DNA of 53,114 nucleotides from CAIQIA01 sp049317465 (lineage in GTDB: Bacteria > Cyanobacteriota > Cyanobacteriia > PCC-6307 > Cyanobiaceae): assembly GCA_049317465.1 (NCBI GenBank), contig JBMOIF010000007.1, forward strand, positions 1 through 53,114, in the 5' to 3' direction. The stretch's first letter is position 1. Each line of letters begins with the position of its first letter. The translations under genes were made by a program, and so were the position numbers. Shown in pieces: positions 17,540-26,280 of this stretch. The notes beneath the pieces are model-generated. The model did no database searches. It was not told where the DNA came from and saw only the letters and a list, made by a program, of their open reading frames with translations.

Positions 17540-20500
17540 ATGACCAGTTCTTCCACCCCTCGGAAATCCAGCAAGACCAAGCCCATTGTCGAGCCACCTG
17601 TTGTGGAGACCCCGGGTCCGGCTGCCCCCCCATTCCGCAACCGAGTCATTGATAAGAAGGGGCTGCGATCGCTGGTGGCATGGGCTTACAAGCAACATGG
17701 CACTGCAGCCACTGCGGCCATGGCTGATGACCTCAAGGATCTGGGTTTCCGCTACGCCACTCAGGCGGCCGTCTCCATTTCGGTGGATGACCTGAGGGTG
17801 CCTGGCGATAAGCCAACCCTTCTGCAGGAAGCCGAAGATCAGATCACTGAGACGGAGGAGCGTTACCGGCTTGGTGAGATCACTGAAGTGGAACGTCACA
17901 CCAAGGTGATCGATACCTGGACGGAGACCAATGAACGTCTGGTCCAGGCAGTCCGTCGTAATTTCAATGAAAATGATCCGCTGAATTCTGTCTGGATGAT
18001 GGCCAATTCGGGGGCACGGGGAAACATGTCCCAGGTCCGCCAGTTGGTTGGGATGCGCGGTCTTATGGCCAATCCCCAAGGTGAGATCATTGACCTTCCT
18101 ATCCGTACCAATTTCCGGGAAGGACTCACCGTCACTGAGTACGTCATCTCTTCCTACGGCGCCCGGAAGGGTCTGGTGGATACGGCTCTGCGAACTGCAG
18201 ACTCTGGCTATCTGACCCGGCGTCTCGTCGATGTCGCTCAAGATGTCATCGTTCGCGAGGACGACTGTGGAACCAGCCGCAGCATTCAGATCTCTGCTGA
18301 TGACAATGGTCGATACAAAATGCGGTTGGTGGGGCGGCTTACTGCCGAACAGATCATCGGAGCCGATGGCACAGTCCTGGCAGATCGCGATTCTGAAATC
18401 GATCCAGAACTCACCCGCCGCATTGAACTGGCTGGTGTGAAGTCTGTTCGAGTCCGTTCACCGCTGACTTGCGAAGCTGCGCGTTCCGTCTGTCGCAAGT
18501 GCTACGGCTGGGCGTTGGCTCACAACGAATTGGTTGATTTGGGTGAAGCCGTTGGCATCATTGCGGCCCAGTCGATCGGTGAGCCCGGCACCCAGCTCAC
18601 CATGCGCACCTTCCACACCGGCGGAGTCTCCACTGCTGAAACCGGTGTTGTGCGGTCCACGGTGGACGGTACGGCTCACTTTGACGCCAGGTCCAGAGTG
18701 AGGCCCTACCGCACTCCCCATGGCGTTGAGGCCCAGATCGCCGAGAGCGATTTCACCCTCACCGTCAAACCTGAGGGCAAGGGGCGAGATCAGAAGCTTG
18801 ATATCACGATTGGCTCCATCCTGTTTGTGACTGACGGTGATCGTGTCCCCCATGACACCATGCTGGCTCAGATCTCAACCGGTGCAGCAGTCAAGAAGAG
18901 CGTTGAGAAGGCAACCAAGGATGTCATCTGCGATCTTGCGGGCCAGGTCCGCTATGAGGACGTGATCCAGCCTCGTGAGGTGCCCGATCGTCAGGGAAAC
19001 ATCACTCTCAAAGCCCAGCGACTTGGTCGCCTCTGGGTTTTTGCAGGGGATGTCTACAACCTTCCTCCGAACGCGTATCCAGTGGTGCGCAGTGCCACAA
19101 AAGTCCTCGTGGGTGATGTGCTGGCCGAAAGTCGTCAGATCAGTGAGCATGGTGGCAATGTTCGCCTGCGGGAGGCCCAAGGCGATTCTCGCGAGGTTGA
19201 AATCGTCACCGCCAGCTTGACTCTTAAGGATTGCAAGCTCATCTCCACCACCACACATAGTGGTCAGATCTGGCACCTCGAAGGTAAGGACAGCGCCCGT
19301 TACCTGTTGCGCACCGAACCCGGCACAAAGATCGCCAACGGTGAGGTCATTGCTGAGTTGGCCGATGATCGCTTCAAGACTCAGACCGGAGGTCAGATCC
19401 GTTTTGCTCCTGGTCTGGCCATCAAGAAGGCCCGCAGTGCCAAGCATGGCTACGAAGTTTCCAAGGGCGGCACACTTCTCTGGATCCCCCAGGAAACCCA
19501 TGAAATCAACAAGGACATTTCCCTGTTGATGATTGAAGACGGACAGTGGATTGAGGCTGGAACTGAGGTTGTCAAAGATATCTTCAGTCAGACGGCGGGT
19601 ATCGTCACCGTCACTCAGAAGAATGACATCCTTCGCGAAATTATTGTCAGGTCTGGCCACCTTCATCTCGTCTCTGACAGCAAGGTGTTGGCCCGTTATG
19701 GCGACGAAGGCCTGATGGTCAATCCTGGAGAAGAGATCGCCCCTGGACTCATCGCCGAAGCCATGCACCTGGTCGAAGCTGTCGACACGCCTGAGGGTGG
19801 TGCACTTCTCCTTCGTCCTGTGGAGGAGTACGCCATTCCTGATGAAGCCCATCTGCCAGAGCTTGGTGTTGTCAAGCAACCACAGGGCCCGTCGCTGACT
19901 CTGAAGGCAGTTCAACGACTCACCTACAAGGATGGCGAGCTCGTCAAGTCTGTTGAGGGGATTGAACTTCTGCGCACGCAGTTGCTTCTGGAGACCCATG
20001 ACACCACTCCTCAGATGACGGTGGATGTGGAAGTCACCCCTGACAAACGTGCCAAGACGATCGACAGGCTTCAGCTTGTGATCATCGAATCTCATCTCGT
20101 GCGTCGTGACACTCTCTCCGATGCCAGCCACGGTTCCACGCATACCGAGGTGAAGGTTGGTGATGGGGATGTGATCAAGCGTGGTGATGTGGTGTCAACT
20201 GTGCAGATTCTCTGCAAAGAGGATGGTGTGGTGCAGCTCCCTGACTCCGTCGAGGGAGAGCCGATCCGTCGTCTGATTGTTGAGCGCCAGCAGGACACCG
20301 TCACCATCCCGATCACCTCAGCTGCTGCGGTGGCCGTCAGCCAGCGTGTGGTAGAGGGAGAAACCCTTGCTGGTGACATCCCTGCCCCCCACAGCGGTGA
20401 GATCGAAGATCTTCAGGAGGGCAGCATCACCCTTCGCATCGGTCGACCGTACATGGTGTCGCCGGAATCGATCCTCCATGTGCGCGACGGAGATCTTGTC

Positions 20501-21631
20501 CAGCGGGGTGACACTCTGGCCCAGCTTGTGTTTGAACGTGCCAAGACCGGTGACATCGTTCAGGGTCTTCCCCGAATTGAAGAACTGCTTGAAGCCCGTC
20601 GTCCCAGGGACTCAGCTGTTCTCTGTCGTAAGGCTGGCAACGTCAAGATCACCATCAGTGACGACGATCTTGAAACGACCACTGTTTCGGTCGAAGAGAC
20701 TGATGACCAGTCCACCGAGTACCCCATTCTGCTGGGGCGCACGGTCATGGTCAGTGATGGTCAGCACGTTGATGCTGGGGATCTCCTGACTGACGGTCCC
20801 ATCAACCCCCACGAACTGCTCGACGTCATCTTTCTTGACCTGCGCTCGCGTCTCGCTGCCATGGATGCCGCCCAGCAGGCGATCTCCCGCTTGCAGACGG
20901 CTCTGGTCCAGGAAGTTCAGAACGTCTACAAGTCCCAGGGTGTCACGATCGACGACAAGCACATCGAGGTGATCGTCCGTCAGATGACCAGCAAGGTCAG
21001 GGTTGAGGATGCTGGTGACACGACTCTCCTGCCTGGGGAACTGATTGAGTTGCGTCAGGTGGACCAGGTCAATCAGGCCATGGCCATCACCGGTGGTGCA
21101 CCCGCTGAGTTCACTCCCGTGCTGCTCGGTATCACCAAGGCATCGCTCAACACCGACAGCTTCATCTCGGCCGCCAGTTTCCAGGAAACCACCCGCGTGC
21201 TCACGGAAGCTGCCATTGAAGGCAAGAGCGACTGGCTGCGCGGACTCAAGGAAAACGTCATCATCGGACGCTTGATTCCGGCGGGCACCGGCTTCAGCGG
21301 TTTCGAGGAGGAATTGCGTGCTGAGGCAGGTCCCCATCCGGACATCCTCGATGAGGAAGGCGCTGGCTTCCGTCGGATGCCCAACCTGCGCCCCGACTAC
21401 ACCGTCGAGATGCCGGCACCCCAGCCCAGTGCCGCTGTTCTCGACGATCCATCCGATGATGAGCTGGAGGCCACCCGCAGCCGCCACGGCCTTAACCCCA
21501 CCGGAGGCAGCAGCGCCTCGGCCTTCGCCCGGCCTACCACCTTCGACGATGACACTGAGGAGGTGCTTCTGCCCGATCCTGGCGCCCTTGAGGGACTTCA
21601 GGAGGAAGGCCTGCTCACCGATGAGACCTGA
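17540..21631 (+). CDS. rpoC2: RNA polymerase beta-prime subunit (C-terminal half)
   Basis: 1363 residues. It contains the trigger-loop region (GEAVGIIAAQSIGEPGTQLT, about residues 335-354, then MRTFHTGG) preceded by a zinc site (CEAARSVCRKCYGW). A very long repeat-rich insertion of barrel-like domains between the trigger-loop halves (about 365-980) is typical of cyanobacterial beta-prime, and the jaw/C-terminal segments follow (GLPRIEELLEAR; later IGRLIPAGTGF). The last ~100 residues are acidic and variable. Base composition returns to GC-rich near the 3' end. Confidence 0.98.
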   Translation: MTSSSTPRKSSKTKPIVEPPVVETPGPAAPPFRNRVIDKKGLRSLVAWAYKQHGTAATAAMADDLKDLGFRYATQAAVSISVDDLRVPGDKPTLLQEAEDQITETEERYRLGEITEVERHTKVIDTWTETNERLVQAVRRNFNENDPLNSVWMMANSGARGNMSQVRQLVGMRGLMANPQGEIIDLPIRTNFREGLTVTEYVISSYGARKGLVDTALRTADSGYLTRRLVDVAQDVIVREDDCGTSRSIQISADDNGRYKMRLVGRLTAEQIIGADGTVLADRDSEIDPELTRRIELAGVKSVRVRSPLTCEAARSVCRKCYGWALAHNELVDLGEAVGIIAAQSIGEPGTQLTMRTFHTGGVSTAETGVVRSTVDGTAHFDARSRVRPYRTPHGVEAQIAESDFTLTVKPEGKGRDQKLDITIGSILFVTDGDRVPHDTMLAQISTGAAVKKSVEKATKDVICDLAGQVRYEDVIQPREVPDRQGNITLKAQRLGRLWVFAGDVYNLPPNAYPVVRSATKVLVGDVLAESRQISEHGGNVRLREAQGDSREVEIVTASLTLKDCKLISTTTHSGQIWHLEGKDSARYLLRTEPGTKIANGEVIAELADDRFKTQTGGQIRFAPGLAIKKARSAKHGYEVSKGGTLLWIPQETHEINKDISLLMIEDGQWIEAGTEVVKDIFSQTAGIVTVTQKNDILREIIVRSGHLHLVSDSKVLARYGDEGLMVNPGEEIAPGLIAEAMHLVEAVDTPEGGALLLRPVEEYAIPDEAHLPELGVVKQPQGPSLTLKAVQRLTYKDGELVKSVEGIELLRTQLLLETHDTTPQMTVDVEVTPDKRAKTIDRLQLVIIESHLVRRDTLSDASHGSTHTEVKVGDGDVIKRGDVVSTVQILCKEDGVVQLPDSVEGEPIRRLIVERQQDTVTIPITSAAAVAVSQRVVEGETLAGDIPAPHSGEIEDLQEGSITLRIGRPYMVSPESILHVRDGDLVQRGDTLAQLVFERAKTGDIVQGLPRIEELLEARRPRDSAVLCRKAGNVKITISDDDLETTTVSVEETDDQSTEYPILLGRTVMVSDGQHVDAGDLLTDGPINPHELLDVIFLDLRSRLAAMDAAQQAISRLQTALVQEVQNVYKSQGVTIDDKHIEVIVRQMTSKVRVEDAGDTTLLPGELIELRQVDQVNQAMAITGGAPAEFTPVLLGITKASLNTDSFISAASFQETTRVLTEAAIEGKSDWLRGLKENVIIGRLIPAGTGFSGFEEELRAEAGPHPDILDEEGAGFRRMPNLRPDYTVEMPAPQPSAAVLDDPSDDELEATRSRHGLNPTGGSSASAFARPTTFDDDTEEVLLPDPGALEGLQEEGLLTDET

Positions 21632-21660
21632 CCCTGCGGCCCCGTTCCGTTTCTGACGTC

Positions 21661-21837
21661 ATGACCGATCCCTCCGCCCCCCTTCCGGCCCCGGGCCGGA
21701 TACCCCAGCGACGGCTGCCCCGCTTCGGGTTTCACACCCATGGGGAGCTGATCAACGGCAGGGCAGCCATGCTCGGCTTCTTTGCCCTTCTGCTGGTCGA
21801 AGCCTGGCTCGGTCACGGCCTTCTGGTGTGGCCCTGA
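21661..21837 (+). CDS. High-light-inducible protein (one-helix chlorophyll-binding)
   Basis: 58-residue protein with the single chlorophyll a/b-binding helix signature: GELINGRAAMLGFFALLLVE (residues 28-47), where E, N, R and the AMxGF pattern are the pigment-binding and packing residues. HLIPs bind chlorophyll and carotenoid in thylakoid membranes and protect photosystem assembly under light stress. It starts with ATG 29 bases after rpoC2 and its stop overlaps the GTG start of rlmN by 10 bases. The proline-rich N terminus is variable in the family. Confidence 0.93.
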   Translation: MTDPSAPLPAPGRIPQRRLPRFGFHTHGELINGRAAMLGFFALLLVEAWLGHGLLVWP

Positions 21838-22901
21838 GCCCGGCTCAGCCCCTGCTGGGCCTCAGCCAGGGGGAGCTGGAGCAGTGGGCGGCAGCCCATG
21901 GCCTGCCCGCTTTTCGGGGTCGACAGATCCATGGGTGGCTCTATGGGCGAGGGGTCACCGACTGGCGTGACATCACTGTTCTGCCGGCCGCGTTGCGGGA
22001 TGCGCCGCCTGCGCCCCTGGGTCGCTCCTGGGAGCACCATCGCTCCCTGGCTGGCGACGGCACCCTCAAGCTGCTGCTCGCCCTTGCCGATGGTCTGACC
22101 GTTGAGACCGTCGGCATACCGACCTCCGACCGCCTGACGGTCTGCGTCTCCAGTCAGGTGGGCTGCCCCATGGCCTGTCGGTTCTGTGCAACCGGCAAGG
22201 GTGGCCTGCAGCGATCCCTCGCCGTTCACGAGATCATCGATCAGGTGCTGAGCGTGCGGGAGGCCATGCAGCGCCGGCCCAGCCACGTGGTGTTCATGGG
22301 CATGGGCGAGCCTCTCCTCAACATTGATGCGGTGCTTGCCGCCATCGACTGTCTGGGACGCGACCTCGGTATGGCGCACCGCCAGATCACTGTCAGCACC
22401 GTCGGCGTCCCCCACACCCTGCCTCAGCTTGCCGAGCAGGCCCTGGCACGCCTGGGCCGTTGCCAGTTCACGCTGGCGGTGAGCCTCCATGCCCCTGATC
22501 AGCACCTGCGTGAACGGCTGATCCCTTCAGCCCGAAGCTACGCCTACGAGCAGCTTCTTGAGGACTGCCGCCATTACGTGGCCATCAGTGGCCGTCGCGT
22601 GAGCTTTGAGTACATCCTTCTGGGTGGTCTCAACGACCAGCTTCACCACGCCGAAGCACTGGCCCAGCTTCTGCGCGGTTTCCAGAGCCACGTCAACCTG
22701 ATCCCCTACAACCCCATCGCCGAGGAGGAGTTCCAGCGCCCGACCCAGGCTGCTGTGGAAGGGTTCCGCCACGCGCTGCAGGCGCGGCATGTGGCTGTGA
22801 GCGTCAGGGCCAGCCGTGGGCTGGACGCCGATGCGGCCTGCGGTCAGCTGCGCCGCCGATTCGAGGGCAGCCTCGAGGCTTCACCGGCAAGCCCGCACTG
22901 A
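21828..22901 (+). CDS. rlmN: Dual-specificity RNA methyltransferase RlmN
   Basis: Radical-SAM enzyme that methylates C2 of A2503 in 23S rRNA and A37 in some tRNAs. 357 residues. The radical-SAM cysteines are C113, C117 and C120 (CPMACRFC); the methyl-carrier cysteine is C338 in the C-terminal motif AACGQL. Start is GTG inside the end of the HLIP gene, consistent with translational coupling. It is convergent with the permease gene, 20 bases apart. Confidence 0.96.
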   Translation: MALSPAQPLLGLSQGELEQWAAAHGLPAFRGRQIHGWLYGRGVTDWRDITVLPAALRDAPPAPLGRSWEHHRSLAGDGTLKLLLALADGLTVETVGIPTSDRLTVCVSSQVGCPMACRFCATGKGGLQRSLAVHEIIDQVLSVREAMQRRPSHVVFMGMGEPLLNIDAVLAAIDCLGRDLGMAHRQITVSTVGVPHTLPQLAEQALARLGRCQFTLAVSLHAPDQHLRERLIPSARSYAYEQLLEDCRHYVAISGRRVSFEYILLGGLNDQLHHAEALAQLLRGFQSHVNLIPYNPIAEEEFQRPTQAAVEGFRHALQARHVAVSVRASRGLDADAACGQLRRRFEGSLEASPASPH

Positions 22902-22921
22902 CATCCTCTGGCTGCCCGTCA

Positions 22922-24190
22922 TCAGGTGGGATCGCGGCGCGGGTCGAAGGCGCCCCGCGCCTCCTGTTCGCCCCAGGGAGCCAGCCGTCCGAGGAGCACG
23001 AACCCCGGCACTGACGCCGCGACCGTGAACAGGAAGAAACTCGGCCAGCCCACGCGTTCGGCCACGACCCCGGCCGGCGCCGAGAGGATTGAGCGGCTGA
23101 GCGCGTACACCCCGGAAAGCAGTGCGTACTGGGTGGCGGAAAAACGTGGGTTGCAGAGGCTCATCAGCAGTGCCACGAACACGGCTCCGACCATGCCGCC
23201 ACTGACGTTTTCCAGGCTCACGGCCGTGACGAGGCCGGCGAAGCCGCCGCCGAAGCGAGCCAGGACCCAGTAGCTGAGGTTGCCGACGGCCCCCACGGCG
23301 GCGAACAGCCAGAGGGAGCGGTTCATGCCCAGCCAGGCGAACAGGGCGCCGCCGAGCACAGTGCCCACCATCGTTGCGGCGATGGCCCAGCCCCCCTGGA
23401 CCAGGCCGATCTGGGCTTCGCTGAAGCCCTGCAGTTTCAGGAAGGGAATCGCCATGGCGCTCAGCAGGCCGTCGGGCCAGCGATACAGCAACACCAACAG
23501 CAGCAGCAGCCAGCTCCGGCTCGGACCGGCCCGATGCAGAAACTCGCGGGCAGGTCCGAGCACCGCCTGGCGCAGGCTGGTGACGGCGTGCTGCACCGGC
23601 CGCAGCTTCGGCGCCGCGAGGGTGAAGGGGATGACGGCGGCCACCAGCGCCGCAGCGCAGAGAAAGGCCATCGGCCAGCCGTAACGGCCTGCCAGCAGGA
23701 AGCCTCCCGCCCCCACCGCCAGCATGGCGGCGCGGTAACCGAGGGAAGCCGCTGCGGCACCGGGGCCTCGTTCGGCTTCCGGCAGCAGATCGGTGCGATA
23801 AGCGTCGATCACGATGTCCTGGGTGGCGCTGCAGCTCGCCAGCAGCAGCGCCGCCACGCCGATGGCCGTCAGGCTTTCGGGGCTGGTGCTCGGCTGCAGC
23901 AGAGCCATAGCCGCGATCCCGAGGGCCAGCAGGACCTGCAGCACGAGCATCCAGCCGCGCCGGCGGTCCGGCCAGGGCAGTGGCCAGCGGTCAATCAGCG
24001 GTGCCCAGAACAACTTGAGCGTGTAAGGCAGTTCGGCAACGGTCAGCAGACCGATCAGCCCAAGCGGCACCTGGCTGGCCGTGAGCCATCCCTGCAACAG
24101 CTTGCTGCCGACCATCAGGGGAACGCCGCTGGCCACGCCCTCGGCGCCGACGGTCAGCAGGCGATGCCAGCGGTCAGCACGAACGGACAC
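22922..24190 (-). CDS. AmpG-like major facilitator permease
   Basis: About 422 residues and roughly twelve hydrophobic segments. The AmpG-type features are GVPLMVGSKLLQGWL in helix 1, LPYTLKLFWAPLIDRW between helices 2 and 3, and SATQDIVIDAYRTDLLP in helix 4. AmpG proteins import muropeptides, but cyanobacterial members have untested substrates; other MFS cargo is possible. I chose the GTG at 24190 (MSVRADRWHRLL); the frame stays open to 24403, but that part is low-complexity and overlaps a small gene on the other strand. Confidence 0.85.
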   Translation of the reverse strand: MSVRADRWHRLLTVGAEGVASGVPLMVGSKLLQGWLTASQVPLGLIGLLTVAELPYTLKLFWAPLIDRWPLPWPDRRRGWMLVLQVLLALGIAAMALLQPSTSPESLTAIGVAALLLASCSATQDIVIDAYRTDLLPEAERGPGAAAASLGYRAAMLAVGAGGFLLAGRYGWPMAFLCAAALVAAVIPFTLAAPKLRPVQHAVTSLRQAVLGPAREFLHRAGPSRSWLLLLLVLLYRWPDGLLSAMAIPFLKLQGFSEAQIGLVQGGWAIAATMVGTVLGGALFAWLGMNRSLWLFAAVGAVGNLSYWVLARFGGGFAGLVTAVSLENVSGGMVGAVFVALLMSLCNPRFSATQYALLSGVYALSRSILSAPAGVVAERVGWPSFFLFTVAASVPGFVLLGRLAPWGEQEARGAFDPRRDPT

Positions 24191-24279
24191 GGCGACCCTG
24201 CAGCGGATGGGCCGCACCCTAGGGGCAGGCAGGTCATCGACAATGGAGCCACCCGTCCTGCGGCTGCCGCCCTCGCCCG

Positions 24280-24405
24280 ATGTCCTTCTTCCGCTCCCGC
24301 GTGCTGCCGGCGCTGATCGTGCTGCTGTTCGCCCTGGCCCTGCTGGCGGTGAGTGCCAGGATCTGGCTTCCCGGCGACATGGCGGCGCCGGCCCCCCTCT
24401 CATGA
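24280..24405 (+). CDS. 41-residue single-helix membrane peptide
   Basis: Short ORF starting MSFFRSRVLPALIVLLFAL: a basic N terminus, one hydrophobic helix (about residues 8-27), then a short polar tail. Its TGA overlaps the ATG of the HEAT-repeat gene in an ATGA arrangement, which argues for translation. Probably a small membrane protein; function unknown. The permease start at 24190 leaves 89 bases for two divergent promoters. Confidence 0.55.
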   Translation: MSFFRSRVLPALIVLLFALALLAVSARIWLPGDMAAPAPLS

Positions 24406-25220
24406 GCCAGTCGCCCGATCACCCCCAGCGGCTGCCCCTCGACCCCTCGCTGCTCGCTGGGGAGCTGCAGGCCGAGGAGGCCCCTGATCCCCTGGATCTG
24501 CTGGTGGCAGACCTGGATCAGCAGGCCGCCGGCGATCCCAGCCACTCGGGCCCCTCCCTGGATCGGGACGCCGCCCTGCAGCAGCTGCTGCAGGGAGATC
24601 ACGACACCCGCCTGCAGGCCCTGCGGCTGTTCTGCGAACAACGGGAGCCCCGGGCTGTGCCGGCCTTGATGCAGGTTCTTGGCGACCCTTGCCCGATCCT
24701 GCGCATGAGTGCGGCCTATGCCCTCGGGCGCACCCCTGACGACCGGGCCTTCGCCACCGTGCTGCAGCGGCTGGAGGCCGATCCCAATGGCTTCGTGCGC
24801 AAGGCCCTGGCCTGGACCGCCGCCAATTTCGGACGTCCGGATGTGGTCCCCGCCCTGGTGCGTGCCCTGGCCGGCGACATTGCCGCCGTGCGGTTGATGG
24901 CGGCCACGTCCCTCGCCGATGCCTGTCTGGAGCTTGAGGATCAGCGGCCTGAAGCGGTGATCCCCCTCGTCCAGAGCCTGCGCATCGACGGTGAGCCCCT
25001 GGTGCGCAGCAACTGTGCCTGGGGCCTTGGGCGCCTGCACCCGCTTCTGCCCCCTGGCCAGGCCAGCGTCGTGGGGGAGGCGCTGCTGGAGGCCCTGCTT
25101 CAGGATCCTGACCCGGGGGTGCGCGATGACGCCCGCAGTGCCCTTGAGCAACTGGAGGATCCCGAGCTTCTGGGGCGTCTGCAGACCCTGGGAGACGAGG
25201 GGCTGCTCGCCTGGGGCTGA
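24402..25220 (+). CDS. HEAT-repeat protein
   Basis: 272 residues. After a polar N terminus (about 1-50) come roughly five to six HEAT-like repeats, for example REPRAVPALMQVLGDPCPIL, RMSAAYALGR, FVRKALAWTAANFGRPDVVP and VRSNCAWGLGRLHP. Such alpha-solenoids bind partner proteins. Cyanobacterial relatives include phycobilin lyase subunits and the IscA-interacting protein IaiH; the neighbourhood gives no phycobilisome link, so no role is assigned. It starts by ATGA overlap with the small membrane ORF. Confidence 0.82.
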   Translation: MSQSPDHPQRLPLDPSLLAGELQAEEAPDPLDLLVADLDQQAAGDPSHSGPSLDRDAALQQLLQGDHDTRLQALRLFCEQREPRAVPALMQVLGDPCPILRMSAAYALGRTPDDRAFATVLQRLEADPNGFVRKALAWTAANFGRPDVVPALVRALAGDIAAVRLMAATSLADACLELEDQRPEAVIPLVQSLRIDGEPLVRSNCAWGLGRLHPLLPPGQASVVGEALLEALLQDPDPGVRDDARSALEQLEDPELLGRLQTLGDEGLLAWG

Positions 25221-25272
25221 CCCCCGATTTCCGGTGGGACTCGTTACCATAAGCAGCACCCGATCCGCCACG

Positions 25273-25515
25273 GTGCCCCAGCAGGTTCTTCGCTACCGCA
25301 TCCGACCGGATGGGCGCGTGGAAGAGCTCGTCGAGGGCCTGGCAGGTCCTGCCTGCACGACGCTCACGGCGGCCATTGAGGCGCGTCTTGGCCCCGTCGT
25401 GAGCTCGGTGCCCACGAGCGACCATTACGCCGCCCCGGCCACCTCCGTCCTGACCGACACCGTTTCGTCCTCCGCCAACGTTCACCATGTCGCACTTCAG
25501 CACGGTCCGCACTGA
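25273..25515 (+). CDS. DUF2997 protein
   Basis: 80 residues, GTG start. The segment QQVLRYRIRPDGRVEELVEG (residues 3-22) and the following GPACTTLTAAIEARLG match the DUF2997 pattern, a small protein nearly always beside Ycf35 (DUF1257). The C-terminal third is variable. It overlaps the ycf35 start by 29 bases. The function of the pair is unknown. A TACCAT hexamer at 25245 could be its -10. Confidence 0.8.
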   Translation: MPQQVLRYRIRPDGRVEELVEGLAGPACTTLTAAIEARLGPVVSSVPTSDHYAAPATSVLTDTVSSSANVHHVALQHGPH

Positions 25516-25879
25516 GCTCCGCGACAGGGAGTCCCTGCTGGCGGCCCTGCGCGATCTGGGGCTTGACCCAACGGAGGGAGGGGCTCCTGTCAGGGGCTAT
25601 CGAGGCCAGCAGGTGGCCGCCGATGTGGTCTGTCTCGAATCCGGTGTCAGTGACATCGGATTCCGCTGGAACGCCCAGGCCGGCCACTACGACCTGGTCA
25701 CCGACCTTGACCTCTGGAACCGTCCGGCGCCGATCGAACGCTTCCTCTCGCAGCTCCATCAGCGTTATGCCCTGCAGGCGATCCTGGCCGGCACGGCCAG
25801 CGAAGGCTTCCAGGTCTCCGAGCAGCGCACCAGTCAGGACGGCAGCATTGAGTTGGTTGTCACCCGCTGGCAGGACTGA
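25487..25879 (+). CDS. ycf35: Ycf35/DUF1257 protein
   Basis: 130 residues, beginning MSHFSTVRTELRDRESLLAA, the typical Ycf35 start, and containing VCLESGVSDIGFRWNAQ and YDLVTDLDLW. Ycf35 is conserved in cyanobacteria and red-algal plastids; no biochemical function is established. It forms a compact cluster with DUF2997, a ferredoxin and an aldo/keto reductase, which suggests an iron-sulfur or redox role (inference). Confidence 0.9.
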   Translation: MSHFSTVRTELRDRESLLAALRDLGLDPTEGGAPVRGYRGQQVAADVVCLESGVSDIGFRWNAQAGHYDLVTDLDLWNRPAPIERFLSQLHQRYALQAILAGTASEGFQVSEQRTSQDGSIELVVTRWQD

Positions 25880-25887
25880 GCGGCGGC

Positions 25888-26280
25888 GTGGCATTGGCCA
25901 TGGACCCCGGTCTGCTCTTTGACGTTGATCCTGATCCGGACCGGCAGCGCAGCGGTCTGGAGCCGCTTCTGGGTGGAGAACTGCGCGAACGTGCCGTCTG
26001 GGTTGATGAGGCTGTCTGCATCGGCTGCCGCTATTGCGCCCACGTGGCCTGCAACACCTTTGTGGTCGAGCCCAGCCTGGGACGCTCCCGGGTGATCCGT
26101 CAGGACGGCGACAGCCAGGAGCGGATCCAGGAGGCGATCGAGACCTGCCCGGTGGACTGCATTCACTGGGTCGAACCCGAGCAGCTCCCCGACCTGCGCC
26201 GTCGGCTGGAGGATCAGGACCTGCTCCCCCTCGGTCTGCCCAACCCCTGTCGGCCGCGCCGGTTGCTGCCTCGGCGATGA
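25888..26280 (+). CDS. 4Fe-4S ferredoxin of cyanobacterial type
   Basis: 130 residues with a GTG start (an in-frame ATG at 25900 is an alternative). A single-cluster ferredoxin: C44, C47 and C50 (CIGCRYC) with C87 in the TCPVDC motif; extra cysteines are C55 and C91. The surrounding AHVACNTF and RVIRQDGDSQE are family features; the position of C55 is often arginine in relatives I remember. It follows ycf35 by 8 bases and overlaps the aldo/keto reductase start (ATGA), so it may donate electrons to its neighbours. Confidence 0.88.
   Translation: MALAMDPGLLFDVDPDPDRQRSGLEPLLGGELRERAVWVDEAVCIGCRYCAHVACNTFVVEPSLGRSRVIRQDGDSQERIQEAIETCPVDCIHWVEPEQLPDLRRRLEDQDLLPLGLPNPCRPRRLLPRR

Noticed and set aside
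18875..20143. 422-residue minus-strand frame in rpoC2
   Set aside because: Antisense to the long insertion of rpoC2; no motif support.
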